From: Acanthococcus lagerstroemiae
Lineage: Eukaryota; Arthropoda; Insecta; Hemiptera; Eriococcidae
Direction of reading: 5' to 3'
Assembly (NCBI GenBank): GCA_031841125.1
Contig: CM063107.1
Span: 11,332,467-11,396,466, forward strand
Length of the DNA: 64,000 bases
Shown here: positions 53,040-63,881 of the stretch, one piece after another
Layout of the letters: each line of letters opens with the position of its first letter
Numbering within the stretch: the stretch's first letter is position 1
Notes under the pieces: generated by a model
The model's input: only the letters and a program-made list of their open reading frames with translations
Told to the model about the DNA's origin: nothing
Database searches by the model: none
Program-made: the position numbers and the translations under genes

Positions 53040-55010
53040 CTAACACAAATTATAGAATGTTTAATGATAGCTTATAATTTACAAGAAATCCACAGTCATA
53101 ATTTAGTTCACGCTAGATGAAAGATAGCTGAAAATAGAAGGGAGAGAAGTCTAAATGTGCAAAATTAATAATTAGGCCTAAACGGTGTATCATTGTTCAG
53201 GTTCGAACACGAATGACTATTCCGGATACGTCAGTAGAATCCCGCGGGAGAATTCAGTTGTTATGAATGTTCATGCGCCTGGTGTAAGTTGATCTTATGA
53301 AAAGATGCTAAAATATTGTCCAAATTATCTTCAGTAGCGTAAATCGGAAGCTTTCTCAGTGATGGATAAATTGCTCTTGGGGTAGATGAGTTCTAATTTT
53401 CTGAGTAAAAACATAGTATTTTTGAATTGATGAACTCATATATTAAATGTGAGCAATAGTCGTTTTTAATGATATTTCTTGCCCAGAAGGTCGGATATAT
53501 CTCTATATATACATCCCTTTATTTATGTCCTTGATTATCTCGGTTCTGGCTCGTCACTTAAATTATTTCGCTGTTACTGCTGACAATGCGCTCTGAATCA
53601 ACTCTCATAAACTCAGAGATCTACAGGAGTTTATCACAACATGTTTGATTTTCCAGTCAATCAAATTCATCTCTAACTCGGTCACTATGCAGCAAGTCTG
53701 TGAGTGTAAGGGGAGGATTATGGGTATGCTATAGGTATGAGAGACCATCCATGAGAGTGTGGAAGCGTTTTATGTGGATTATAATACGCTGTACAGAGGA
53801 CTTATACATTCAATTTTTGTCCACATCCGCCTCTTATAATACAGTTTTCTTCAAAAACATTCTTTACAGAGACTTAAATATCTTTTTGTCTCACATTATA
53901 GGCAAGATGCTCCATTACATTACTCAAATGAAACAGCGTTATTTCCATTCAATACTAGCTTAGTTATGGTGCTCTTGGGTTTATACTCGTATATTCATTA
54001 TGGAGCCGAACTGGTGCAAAGGAGAGAGTCTGAGAAAAAATTCTAGCATTGGTGAAGTAAAGGTCATCGTAGTCGGCATGGATAGGAAATATCATTTGAT
54101 ATCTTTTTACGTATCAAAATAATGTTATTTGTCTTTGCCTCTACCTCCTCTTTCGTGAGGAAGAAACGCCAGGCAGGCTACCACTTAATAAATCCAAAAA
54201 ATTGCAGTGTCAGACCAGCTATTTCTTCCTCTTCCCTGTTGATAAAATATTAAGTCGGCTTGAAATTCTTCTTTCCCACTATGCGACGTAAAGATCAATG
54301 GAGACATTTATAAAGATGGACCCATGAGTTAAGACACCCTGGACAGGTTGCCTACCCGACAAATACTGTAGGGGCAGACCAGTTACTTCGGCATCTGAGC
54401 TAATAATTCTTCGTCTTTTTATACAAAAGTCAGCATTCTAGGCTGACCTTATAAAACTACTTCCAATCCTGTTTGACACCAGTGTATCTTAAAATTTGAG
54501 ACAGTACTTTTTTCTTTTTTTAAGTTTTCAAACCCGGTTGCCTTTCTATAGCTGGGTAAGCGGGCAGAGGGCGAAGCCCCCTAGTTACTATGAATATCAT
54601 TTTAAATATTTTATCAGGGTATAATACCTCTCAGTTTATGACATTAAATATCATGATAATTTTTCCAATTTTCGAGAATACGAGTATAACCTCATGCATA
54701 ATATCAGAACTATTCTTGGAAAATTAAAATATTGAGAATAAGGTAAAAGCATAGAGCCAGTGTCAGACTTGGGCAAAATGAACTCCGGGGCTATTAGGAA
54801 CATTGTCAACAATGTTGTCATTTGGTTCGCAATACTGCCCAACCCTGGCAGTTGGTATCAAGATTGCCTATTCTTTATAATATGTGCTTGCAATCAAGTT
54901 CAAAAATATCCCTGAATAAGCTCTTCAAGAAATTTGGCTGAACACAGAAAAAAACTGCATGACTATATAACCGTGGATTACAAGATCGAGAATAACAATG
55001 TGAGGATGAC
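53040..55010. other. Gene B intron, part homologous to gene A intron
   Basis: Around 53535-53600, ggttctggctcgtcacttaa and attatttcgc resemble gene A intron sequence at 1933-1965 (ggttcttgctcgtccctcaa). Both lie between the 108-nt exon and the DEGPIDLEG exon. No exon is seen; open frames such as 53700-53963 have no recognisable content. Confidence 0.4.
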
Positions 55011-58000
55011 ATACAGGGTGTCTCTTTTGCAATGACCCCCTTCCACCTGGTAAGTAGGCAACCTACCCCCAGAATATGTAGGTATGTTGCATACTCTTAC
55101 TTTTGAAGGGGCTGAGTTTAAAAAGTTTTTTATCTTTGACATTTCTATTTTTTTGCTTCTCACGACTAGAGATAGAAAAAGTACCAGTAGGTAATAGTAG
55201 ACGGCGGTTGGGGTAATCACATGTTAAAAAATGATCCGAATCCGTTCAACAGAATAGGGTGTTTATAAAATCAATTTTAGTACAAATTATATCAGAAAAT
55301 TTTCACATTTTTTCAATTTCCGTGAAACTTGCTCTCTTAGGTTTCTGTTTTTTATTTGCACTCTAGATTATACATTAAAATCCTCGTAAAAAAGTTTGTC
55401 AGCAATTTTCTTGCATCTGGATTAGAACTGCTCAAAACTGAGTTCAAGATATCCTTGTTAAGAATATTATTACTTTATAGCACAGATGCACAGACCTTAA
55501 CATGAAGATAATACATAATCATCTTCTCCAGCAAGTACTGTACCACTTCACAGAATTATATCCTTTATGCGGCTTATTCAGCTCCCACCTTTCATCTATT
55601 TACCCAATATTTGAAATTGAGGCCCATGCAATGAGAATGGGGGGGGGGGTTCTAGCATATTTACGGGTAAGTATCCAATGATTGGTTCCAAAGGTCGCTA
55701 AATTCGGTTTTGGTAACATGTTGGCCATATTCCCCGAACTGTGGCGCATACCAATCGGAAGTAGGTGCAAGATGACAGTTGTGATAAACGCACAGAAAAA
55801 AATAAAAGATCATGGCAAGTGGTTAAACATGATTTTCATAGAATAAATTTCACTTCGCACAAACTTATTGTATTGGGAGATGTTGGTATTTTTTCTGTTT
55901 AATTCAACACTCTGGGGAGGGGAGTAATTATTTAGTTATGAGGAATGTTATTTATATAGATTGAAGAATCTAGGCTGAACAAATTGTTGTTGACGTGGAT
56001 AGAAGAACCAGGTGGGTTATGGTCTTATTGGGTAATGAATAATGAAAAAAGTTTTCTCTCATATTCAGGTTGATTGCGATTGTACTGCAAAATTACAAAA
56101 TAATTGCTAACCAACCAAATTAACGTGAAAATTTCATGTATTATTGGCTGACTCTTTTGGCTGTATTCTTATTATTTTCCCTTACAGTTTGAAAGTTAGT
56201 TATCATGTTTTTTGTAAGGAATTTTGCGAATTAAAATTCTGAGAATATTTCTAATTTAAATCTCTTTAAAAGAAAGTATGTTGGTATATTGATACAATGC
56301 CTGGGAGATATTTTAACTCGGATTGCACCGTTATAGTATATCACTGTGGTTTATCCGGAGGGAATAGTAAGGAAGCAGCTCGATGTTATGCAGAAGATTT
56401 TTTAGAACGGCGCCACCCACACAGTAGAGTATTTAGAGAAATTTCTATCTGATTGAAAGAGTTTTGTTGCTTTCTACAGCCCGATCGTTGAGAAGTCTAT
56501 ACCAATCTCCCTGTGAATGCCGACGAGCAGATACCTGATCTGATCCGAGAAGATTTAATGTTGAGCACTCATCAAATATGAATCAGGACTCGTATTTTTT
56601 ACATTACTGTTAGGGCATACAGAACTATCTGACCTATTAGCAGAACAAGTACTATTAGGGACTTGATGGCCCATCGGCTCATTTTGGAATTATTGTGAGA
56701 AAGCAACTGGTGCAGGATTTCCAAACCGCTGGATAGAACGGTCTGTTTCAAGGCCCCCGCGTTCACCTGACATAGCACCATGTGATTTTTTTGTATGGAA
56801 TGAAATGAAGAAAATAGTGTACCGCAGTGGAAGACCTCAGTCGAGGAGCGAATTATTGACGCGGATACGGGAAGGAATAGAACAGATCTGGAGAGTTTAT
56901 TATTTCAGTAATTCAACGGGCCAAAATATGTTTAGAATGTAATGGAGACCGGTTTGAACAATTTTTGTAACATATTCGGGGAAATGTCTAAAATATCCCT
57001 CAAGAACAATTACGTTGTAACATTTTTAAACGTACAAATAGGAATAAATTCCTTTGATAGAAAATTTTCTGATACCTCTAAAGCAAGTTGGGTATTGGGG
57101 TGGGAAAGAAAGTGCAAAATGAATTTATTGCTAATTAAAATTTAGCATATTGAAAAAGCAAGTTTTATGGGCAATAAAAATATACATATCAATAATTTTG
57201 TACTAAGTGAAATTAATTTAATGAAAATCACGTTCAACCACTTTCCACGATATTTAATTTTTTTCTGTGTGGTAACCACAACTGTCATCTTGCACTTCCT
57301 TTCCATTGGTATGCGCCACGGTTCGGGGAATATGGCCAAAATGTTACTAAAACCGAATTTAACGACCTTTGGAACCAATTATTGGATAGCCATATAAACT
57401 TTACAAAATACTAGAACGCCCACCCCTTATTGCATGGACCTCAATTTTAAATATGGGGTTAATAGATGAAAGGAGGGAGGTAAATAAGTCTCATAAAAGA
57501 TATAACTCCGTAAAATGGGAAAGTAGCTGAAGAAGATGATTATTTTTACAAGGTCCGTGCATATGTGTTAAAAAGTAATAATTCCTAACAGAGATACCTT
57601 GAGCTCCATTTTGTGCAGTTTAATCCAGATACAAGAAAATTGCTAATAACCTTTTTCTTTGGGGGGGGGGGGGATATTTTAATGTACAATCTATTGCTAA
57701 TAAAAAAACAGTAGCTTAAGAGGGCAAGTTTCGCGGAAAATTGATAAACTATGAAAATTTTCTCATATCATTTGTACAAAAACTGATTTCACGAACACCC
57801 TGTTGAATCGATTCCGACCATTTTTTTCTGTGGTTACCATAACTGCGCTCTGCTATTACCTACTGGTACCATTTTTCTGTCCACCTTTAGTCGTGAGAAG
57901 AAAAAAAATTCAAAGCTAGAAAACTTCACAATTTGACAATGACTCAGCCCCTTCAAAGGTAAGATTATGCAAACATATCTACATATTGTCGAGGTAGTTT

Positions 58001-58052
58001 GCCTACTTACCAGGTGGAAGGAGGTCATCGTAAAAGAGACCCCCTGTGTAGG
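55011..58052. mobile_element. Mariner-like element with about 870-bp inverted repeats
   Basis: The outer ends acagggtgtctcttttgcaatg (left) and the complement gtaaaagagaccccctgtgta (right) start arms of 55011-55880 and 57160-58052. Blocks shared along the arms include ccttccacctggtaagtagg, ggttccaaaggtcg and accccgaac-like stretches. The loop encodes on the plus strand a broken transposase: an N-terminal block near 56300-56450 (LERRHPHSRVF) and a C-terminal block near 56730-56890 (PPRSPDIAPCDFFVWNEMKK). The catalytic middle is lost. Sits in a gene B intron. Confidence 0.8.
56290..56930 (+). pseudogene. Mariner-like transposase remnant
   Basis: The N-terminal helix-turn-helix-like part (SKEAARCYAEDFLERRHPHS) is followed, after lost sequence, by RWIERSVSRPPRSPDIAPCD and FFVWNEMKKIVYRSGRPQ, the last catalytic block of mariner-type transposases (PPRSPDLTPCDFF-like). 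Frames are broken and the first two acidic residues are not found. Confidence 0.75.
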
Positions 58053-58712
58053 GGACCATCTGTGAGGGAGAAGAGAAAGACTGTTAGTGTTTTAATGCAT
58101 AGAGGGTTCATACATAGTACCCGTTTATTATAAGACAATTTCCTTCAATCGTCCTTTAGAGAGAGTTTCCATGGCTTTTGCCTTTCCGGAACTCTATTTC
58201 GCAGGAATACTCCTGCAGCTGCTGAAGCCACCTCACGATCTGTCCTTCCGGATATCTGAAGGACAGGAGCCACTGTAGAAAATGAACTGGAAATCGATTT
58301 CATTTGAAAGACTTCATTTTAATCTGCTGCACTGCGTTGCATCGTGTGAATCGACGTAATTTCCTTTCTCCTCTCGGTAAGGTATGGTGAATCATTTGAG
58401 GCAACCAAAGGGGATTATGTTGAAGTTATGAAATAGTGTAGCGTTTTCAAGAACCTCATGAATGATCAGGCTTGTAAGAGACAATATGCACTGCTGTGGA
58501 TTGTAAATATAAGTGTGCAGAGAGGCCTCTGCCTGGTAGAACTCCTCTTAAATATTCATGATGCTTGCTTTCATTACATAGGTGTAGATGTTTCGGAGGA
58601 ATTTCGGCAGAATTATAAAAATCCGAGTACATTCGTGCTTCAAGATATGTAACGTGATCCGAGATTATAATCGGATTGATGGTATAACGCATAACGCATA
58701 ACGCATACTTAC

Positions 58713-58820
58713 CAATATTAATTTGAGCAAAGTACTTTTTCAAGTATTCTCGCTTTTTTCTCAGTTCCGCATTATTCTTATCCAAAAGTGAGTCGTGAGT
58801 TTGTTTCATAATGGGCCATC
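58713..58820 (-). CDS. Gene B exon, LLDKNN-EYLK segment (108 nt)
   Basis: The acceptor is cttgtccatag and the donor is gtaagt at 58707-58712. 36 codons in phase 1-1: WPIMKQTHDSLLDKNNAELR then KKREYLKKYFAQINI. Same length and phase as gene A 2284-2391. The intron upstream matches gene A's intron for about 40 bp (to ...aagtaggt) and then is interrupted at about 58860 by the LINE inserted there. All earlier gene B exons must be beyond base 64000 or lost. Confidence 0.85.
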
Positions 58821-58860
58821 CTATGGACAAGAAATGTTTCCTATTTTTAATATCAAGTAG

Positions 58861-60480
58861 GTGAAATGCCAAAAATACTTCAGGCTGAAGTGGTTAAAGC
58901 AATATACTCGAGCAAGGTGAACAAAGCAGTAGGTCCAGATGGGATTGACAATGGGACCCTAAAGTCCTTTGCGGAAGAACTGATTCCTATCTCAACGAAA
59001 CTATTCAACAGAATTCTGGAGGAGGAAACCACCCCATTACAATGGAGGGAGGCAAAAATAATTCTGCTATTCAAAAAGGGGAAAAAAGAAGAAATTAAAA
59101 ACTACAGGCCTATTAGTCTTACTTCAAATTTGGGAAAATTGTTCATGAAAATTTTAAAAGAAAGACTCTACCTGCAGCTCGATTGGCACCAACCAAGGGA
59201 GCAAGCCGGGTTCAGAAGGAATCACTCCACGATAGACCAAATCTTCGTTTTGAACCAAATTATTGAAAAAGCAAAAGAATACAATTTCGATATTTACTTT
59301 CTTTTAATAGACTTCTCAAAGGCTTTCGACTCGGTAGACCACAGATATCTCTGGAAGGCGCTGAAGACACAGGGGATAGGACAAAAAGAAATAAATATAA
59401 TTAAAAATGTTTATGACGGTGCCTCAGCATATGTAGAATTGGACAAACGTGGGGAAAACTTCAATATTGAGAGGGGAATCAGACAAGGAGACCCATTGTC
59501 ACCAAACCTGTTTAACTGTGTCCTAGAGGAAGCAATGCGGCAAACGAAATGGGAAGGGACGGGGCTGAGAATAGATGGGGAATTTATAAACAACCTGAGA
59601 TTTGCCGATGACGTGGTGTTGATTGCGAAGGATGTGACAGAGTTGGTGAACAACGCAAACGAATTTATCAATGCATGTAAACAAGCTGGATTAGAAATTA
59701 ATATGGACAAAACGAAATTACTATCAAATGCGTGCAAAGTTGAAATTTCGTTAATGGGAGAAAATATCGAGTGGGTAAACGAGGTCAAGTACCTGGGACA
59801 AATTCTATCGTTCAAGGGGCCCAGAGAGCGAGAAATCTCATGTAAAATTCAAAACGGGTGGGGAAAATACTGGAGCCTGAAAAACATATTTAAAGGCAAA
59901 CTTCCAGTATCGACGAAAGCGGAAGTCTGGAGGAGCTGTATCCTACCAACAATGACATACGGTGCACAGACATGGGCGCTAACTAAAGCTAATGTAAGCA
60001 GGTTGCGAACCACCCAAAGGGCGATGGAACGTAGTATTCTGGGAACCAGAAGGAAAGATAAAGTGGAAATATCCACGATAAGGGCCAAAACAAGACTGAC
60101 GGATATTGGGGAGGAGGTGAAAAAATGTAAATGGAGGTACGGAGGTCACATTTTAAGACAGGAGGGGAGATGGGAAAGGAAAGTAGAGGGATGGACTCCA
60201 TACGACCTAAAAATGGAAGTAGGAAGGCCAATCACCCGATGGCGGGACGAATTCCGAAAGGAACTCGGACCTATGTGGAGGAGATATACTCTGAACAGAA
60301 AAAAATGGAGGGAAATAGGGGAGGCGTATGCCCAGAAATGGGCGGGTAAAGCACTGTAAAATTAGGTGGGGGAGTTCGGTACCCCTCCCGACCCGCGACG
60401 CGGGCCGACACATGTATAGTGAAGGTCGTAACGATGTATAGGTACCCAAAATAAACGCTGCTATTATTATTATTATTATT
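58861..60480 (+). mobile_element. RTE-like LINE, 5' truncated, intact 3' ORF, (ATT)n tail
   Basis: Begins inside the RT domain at the gene B intron junction and ends with an aaaataaa signal at about 60450 and an attattattattatt tail at 60461-60480. Opposite in orientation to gene B. The ORF is open to its natural stop, which suggests a fairly recent insertion by target-primed reverse transcription with 5' truncation. Confidence 0.85.
58866..60359 (+). CDS. RTE-like reverse transcriptase, N-terminally truncated (497 codons)
   Basis: Domains in order by residue: KAVGPDGIDNGTLK near 20, KNYRPISLTSNLGK (80), EQAGFRRNHSTIDQI (112), FLLIDFSKAFDSVDH (146, RT block A with catalytic Asp), ERGIRQGDPLSPNLF (200), RFADDVVLIA (243, catalytic Asp pair), then thumb and connection with YGAQTWALT (365), RSILGTRRKDK (390), WRYGGHIL (425) and QKWAGKAL at the end. 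All visible RT catalytic motifs are intact. The endonuclease and the start of ORF2 are missing, so it cannot act autonomously. The methionine at 58866 is not the native start. Fragments of relatives lie at 1557-1850 and 20450-21420. Confidence 0.9.
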   Translation: MPKILQAEVVKAIYSSKVNKAVGPDGIDNGTLKSFAEELIPISTKLFNRILEEETTPLQWREAKIILLFKKGKKEEIKNYRPISLTSNLGKLFMKILKERLYLQLDWHQPREQAGFRRNHSTIDQIFVLNQIIEKAKEYNFDIYFLLIDFSKAFDSVDHRYLWKALKTQGIGQKEINIIKNVYDGASAYVELDKRGENFNIERGIRQGDPLSPNLFNCVLEEAMRQTKWEGTGLRIDGEFINNLRFADDVVLIAKDVTELVNNANEFINACKQAGLEINMDKTKLLSNACKVEISLMGENIEWVNEVKYLGQILSFKGPREREISCKIQNGWGKYWSLKNIFKGKLPVSTKAEVWRSCILPTMTYGAQTWALTKANVSRLRTTQRAMERSILGTRRKDKVEISTIRAKTRLTDIGEEVKKCKWRYGGHILRQEGRWERKVEGWTPYDLKMEVGRPITRWRDEFRKELGPMWRRYTLNRKKWREIGEAYAQKWAGKAL

Positions 60481-61275
60481 TGGGTTAAAATGAAGTTAAA
60501 GCTTGGCTTGTCACTCTCAGAGTCGAAATATGAGTTTTTGATTGACTGGTTCAGAATATCCCATCAGAGTCTCGATTCGGAGCCCCATATACAGAATTTC
60601 ACTTTTAAAATCATACGATATACTCATCAAAACAGAAGCAGGTTTTCAAGCCACTGATTTCGACTATACCGTCAGATCCTTGATCCACTCAATTCAAATT
60701 TTACTCTTCGTGACGGCCAAGAAAAGTGGCTCCCCTCCTGAATTAAAAAGGGTAAAAAACGTATCGAATTCGAATTTTTGTGTTCTTGCATGAAAAATAT
60801 CTTGGGTATGATATTACTGTAGGAAATCAGTGAATATTTTAAAGCGGTATAAGACTTTTGTTGGACATCGTGCTTATTCTATAGTCTGTTGGATATTTAG
60901 ACGAATTCTTATGAATATTCTTGAAAATGCTCCTCACCAAGTTGATTGTAATCAGGGAGAAGGAATTTGTTAGTGGAGTAAAATTATTTTTTCAAAACCA
61001 CTCACATACACGTGGAACCTCCGTCTGGTTTCACCACTACTAATACTGAACAGGAGTAAAATTGACTAACTTAAAAACTCGAGCAGGTTGTCAAATATGG
61101 AATCCTTGGAGTTATGAACTTCAATCATTCCTTCAGGTTTCACATCCGATGCTACTCGATTATTCAAACTAAAATTTCACGCTTGAACTTTATATTTCCG
61201 ACCAGAATCGGGAGCAGAAAGAAAATTAATTTAAATCATTCACATCAGTGACCGTAAAATGGATTTCCCACGTCA
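60481..61275. other. Unassigned; carries a block related to the 216-bp repeat
   Basis: Around 60640-60720, ggttttcaagccactgatttcga...ttcaaattttactc resembles the repeat at 2670-3108. No gene found. Confidence 0.4.
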
Positions 61276-62706
61276 AATCAGTCCTGTGCTTCCAAGGTTG
61301 AATCTTGGAATTTGAGGCCCATACGTATGCGCCGAGAACATGGAAAATAGCGAGAATAATAGTCCTTCTCAAACCGAACAAGCCCCCGGAGAAACCTAGT
61401 TCTTACAGACCAATTTTGCTTCTTTCTATACTGGCCAAAACCTTTCGAAACAAATGTTCTCAGTAGACTGCAGACTATAATTTCTGCCCACGATTTGCTT
61501 CTTTCCACCCAGTTCGGCTTTCATAGAAGGCATTCTACTATAGAGCAGATTTCATCGTCTTGTTAACAAGATCAGACAGACATTAGGGCGTAAGGGGTTT
61601 GCTCCAGCAGTCTTCCTGGATGTGAGCCCAGCATTTGACAAGGTTTGGCACTGCAGACTTCTAGACAAACTCCAAAACCACTTTCCTGCCAGCATCTGTC
61701 TTTTACTACAGTCGTATTTAACAGATTGATTCTTCTACATATAATCCAGTAATGCTACTTCGGAACTCACTCCGACCAAGGCTGGCGTCCCGCAGGGGAG
61801 TGTCCTAGGCCCCACACTCTATCTGCTGTACACCATGGATATACCTCACACACAATCAACAGTTACAGGCCTATTTGCTGATGACACTGCGATAATAGCT
61901 CAACACAGTGATTATGACTCAGCAGTTAAAACCCTTCAAATTGCAGTCACCAACATTTCACAGTGGGCGAGTGATTGGAAAATCCAACTCAATGAGAGTA
62001 AGGACTTTGCTCTCCGTTCGCATGGATAAGTACCTACACTACTAAATGGCAAACCAATCCCAGTTGCCAGCTCAGCTCGATATCTTGGCTTGCATCTGGA
62101 TTGCAAGCTTAATTGGCATGAGCATATAGCACGCAAACGTAAGCTCTTAGACATTCACTTTGACAAATTTTACTGGCTGATAGGACGTGTGCTTCTCCTC
62201 TCAGTCTACGAAACAAACGACTAATCTACATATCTCTATTTTTCGTCCGATGTGGATGTACGGTGCCGAATTATGGGGCACTGCTAGCCGCTCCTACCTT
62301 AAAATTTTCGACCGGTTTCAAAGCAAGTGTAGGCGGGCTGCTGCCAATGCTCTGTGGTACGTAACTAACACTCAACTTCGCTCCTACCTCAACCTCGATT
62401 CAGTAGAGGAACTCATACAGCCTTAGACAGCCAAGTATAATCAACGACTACACTATCATCCAAACGTAGAAGCTATTGCTCTTCTGGATGACTCCGATCA
62501 CATTCGCTAACTACGTTGTAAACACTCGTTCGACCTTGTTAACTAACGTCATAATTCTAACTTCTCGTGTTCATTAATTTGTTAATATAAAGTGAAATTC
62601 GCGTTCTTCATACTTTATTATTGTACTACTTGGTAAATGTACTTTCCTTGTGCAGTTCCAATAAATCTCTCTTAGAAGGAGAGAAAAAAAAAAAAGAAAA
62701 AAAAAG
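61276..62706 (+). mobile_element. Jockey-like LINE remnant with poly(A) tail
   Basis: Plus-strand frames with stops and shifts give SSYRPILLLSILAKTF near 61400, APAVFLDVSPAFDKVWH near 61600, AGVPQGSVLGPTLYLLYTMD near 61790, LFADDTAIIAQHSDYDSA near 61870, and after more damage a clean segment FRPMWMYGAELWGTASRSY (62240) with RRAAANALWYVTN. This is the Jockey-clade RT order. It ends after aataaa (62657) in an A-rich tail to 62706. No endonuclease present. Confidence 0.8.
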
Positions 62707-63600
62707 TAGCAATTATCTGGCAAACTTTCATTTGCATGGTAAATGGGAGAACAGAAATTTTAATGTCGAGTACTTCGAAATTTGTACGTACAAAATTTCG
62801 AAGAAATTGGGTCAGTTTTCACGAGGACATTATAAGAATGTTATCTGCAACGAGTGGTAAAGAGTTGTCAGTTGAAGGGTCGGTTTCCAAATGGCCCATA
62901 GCCCAAAATCTTAATTGTTAGGAAATACAAAAAAAAAACAAAAAAAAAACAACAACAGTTACTTATATGTTGGATTGTGCAGTTGGTAACCCTGAAGTGA
63001 CGCCTGGGATGGACCATTGAGTAGATTATGGACATACTGTCAAAATTTCAAGTCAAACCGACTGTTAGTCTTCGAACTACAGGGCTCCAAACTAGGCAAT
63101 GTCGTAGACTAAGGGCAGTTTGGAAAAGACAGAGTGGGACCTGCTCTCGAATAACATGTTTTTGTTTAAAGAAGTATGGGTATAGTTGATGACCATCCAT
63201 CCTAATCATTATTATTATACCTTCCCCTCATTCTGAATGTGTCACATCCCTCCTACTCAATAAATAAACTCAAAAATAGCAGGATTACATCGTGTATTGT
63301 AAGAATAATAATCGTAATGATGCACGAGCCTGAGAAGACGAAAATGAAGGGAAGTCAGCAGGACTACTTGCGTCCACGCTTTGGAAGGGGTCCTTAAGAC
63401 GCTGGAGGAGTGACACCTTGAATATAAAAAATCGATAACTCGACTTCTAATCGCGCAAAAAATCTATTTCAACGCCAAAAGGTATATAGTTTGACTTCCT
63501 CCACTAGACTACGCTAAAATCTCAATTTTCGTCACTTTGTACTGAGGGCAGTTTGGAATCTGACCCTTCAATTTTTACTCCTGCCTCTACTCTCCAGCTG
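62707..63600. other. Unassigned stretch
   Basis: Contains a near-palindrome ttcgaaatttgtacgtacaa...tttcgaa at 62775-62803 and A-rich tracts near 62930-62950. The phrase gggcagtttgga recurs at about 63113 and 63547. No supported gene. Confidence 0.35.
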
Positions 63601-63708
63601 ATCTCCGGCCACTGATGCGATACTTGAAAGGGTAGTTTCCGGAGCTGGGGGTGCGGTGTCATAGGGGCCACTTTGGCATGCGTGCATCGCCATACGTCCC
63701 ACCACACA
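63601..63708 (-). repeat. Repeat R105, copy 4
   Basis: Minus orientation. CAGTGGCCGGAG subfamily end, as in copy 1. Confidence 0.75.
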
Positions 63709-63833
63709 ACCTCTCGCTGATGTATGAAGTTTCTTTTCTTTAGAAGTCACAATCTGAACGCTCAGATAGATCAGTTGCTATTGAAAACGTGAGAGCAGTA
63801 CGTTCCTTGTATTAGCTTTCGAGTACAACGCTC

Positions 63834-63881
63834 CGCTAGTGCATCAGTTTGCAGACGCGTCTGCAAACTGATGCACTAGCG
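63834..63881. repeat. Perfect 48-bp palindrome
   Basis: Two 24-bp arms with no spacer: cgctagtgcatcagtttgca and gacg, then its exact complement. The arms contain no obvious ORF. It could be a head-to-head junction or cruciform-forming site. Confidence 0.95.

Noticed and set aside
59411..60449. Minus-strand ORFs of 79-134 aa
   Set aside because: Shadows of the intact reverse transcriptase on the plus strand.
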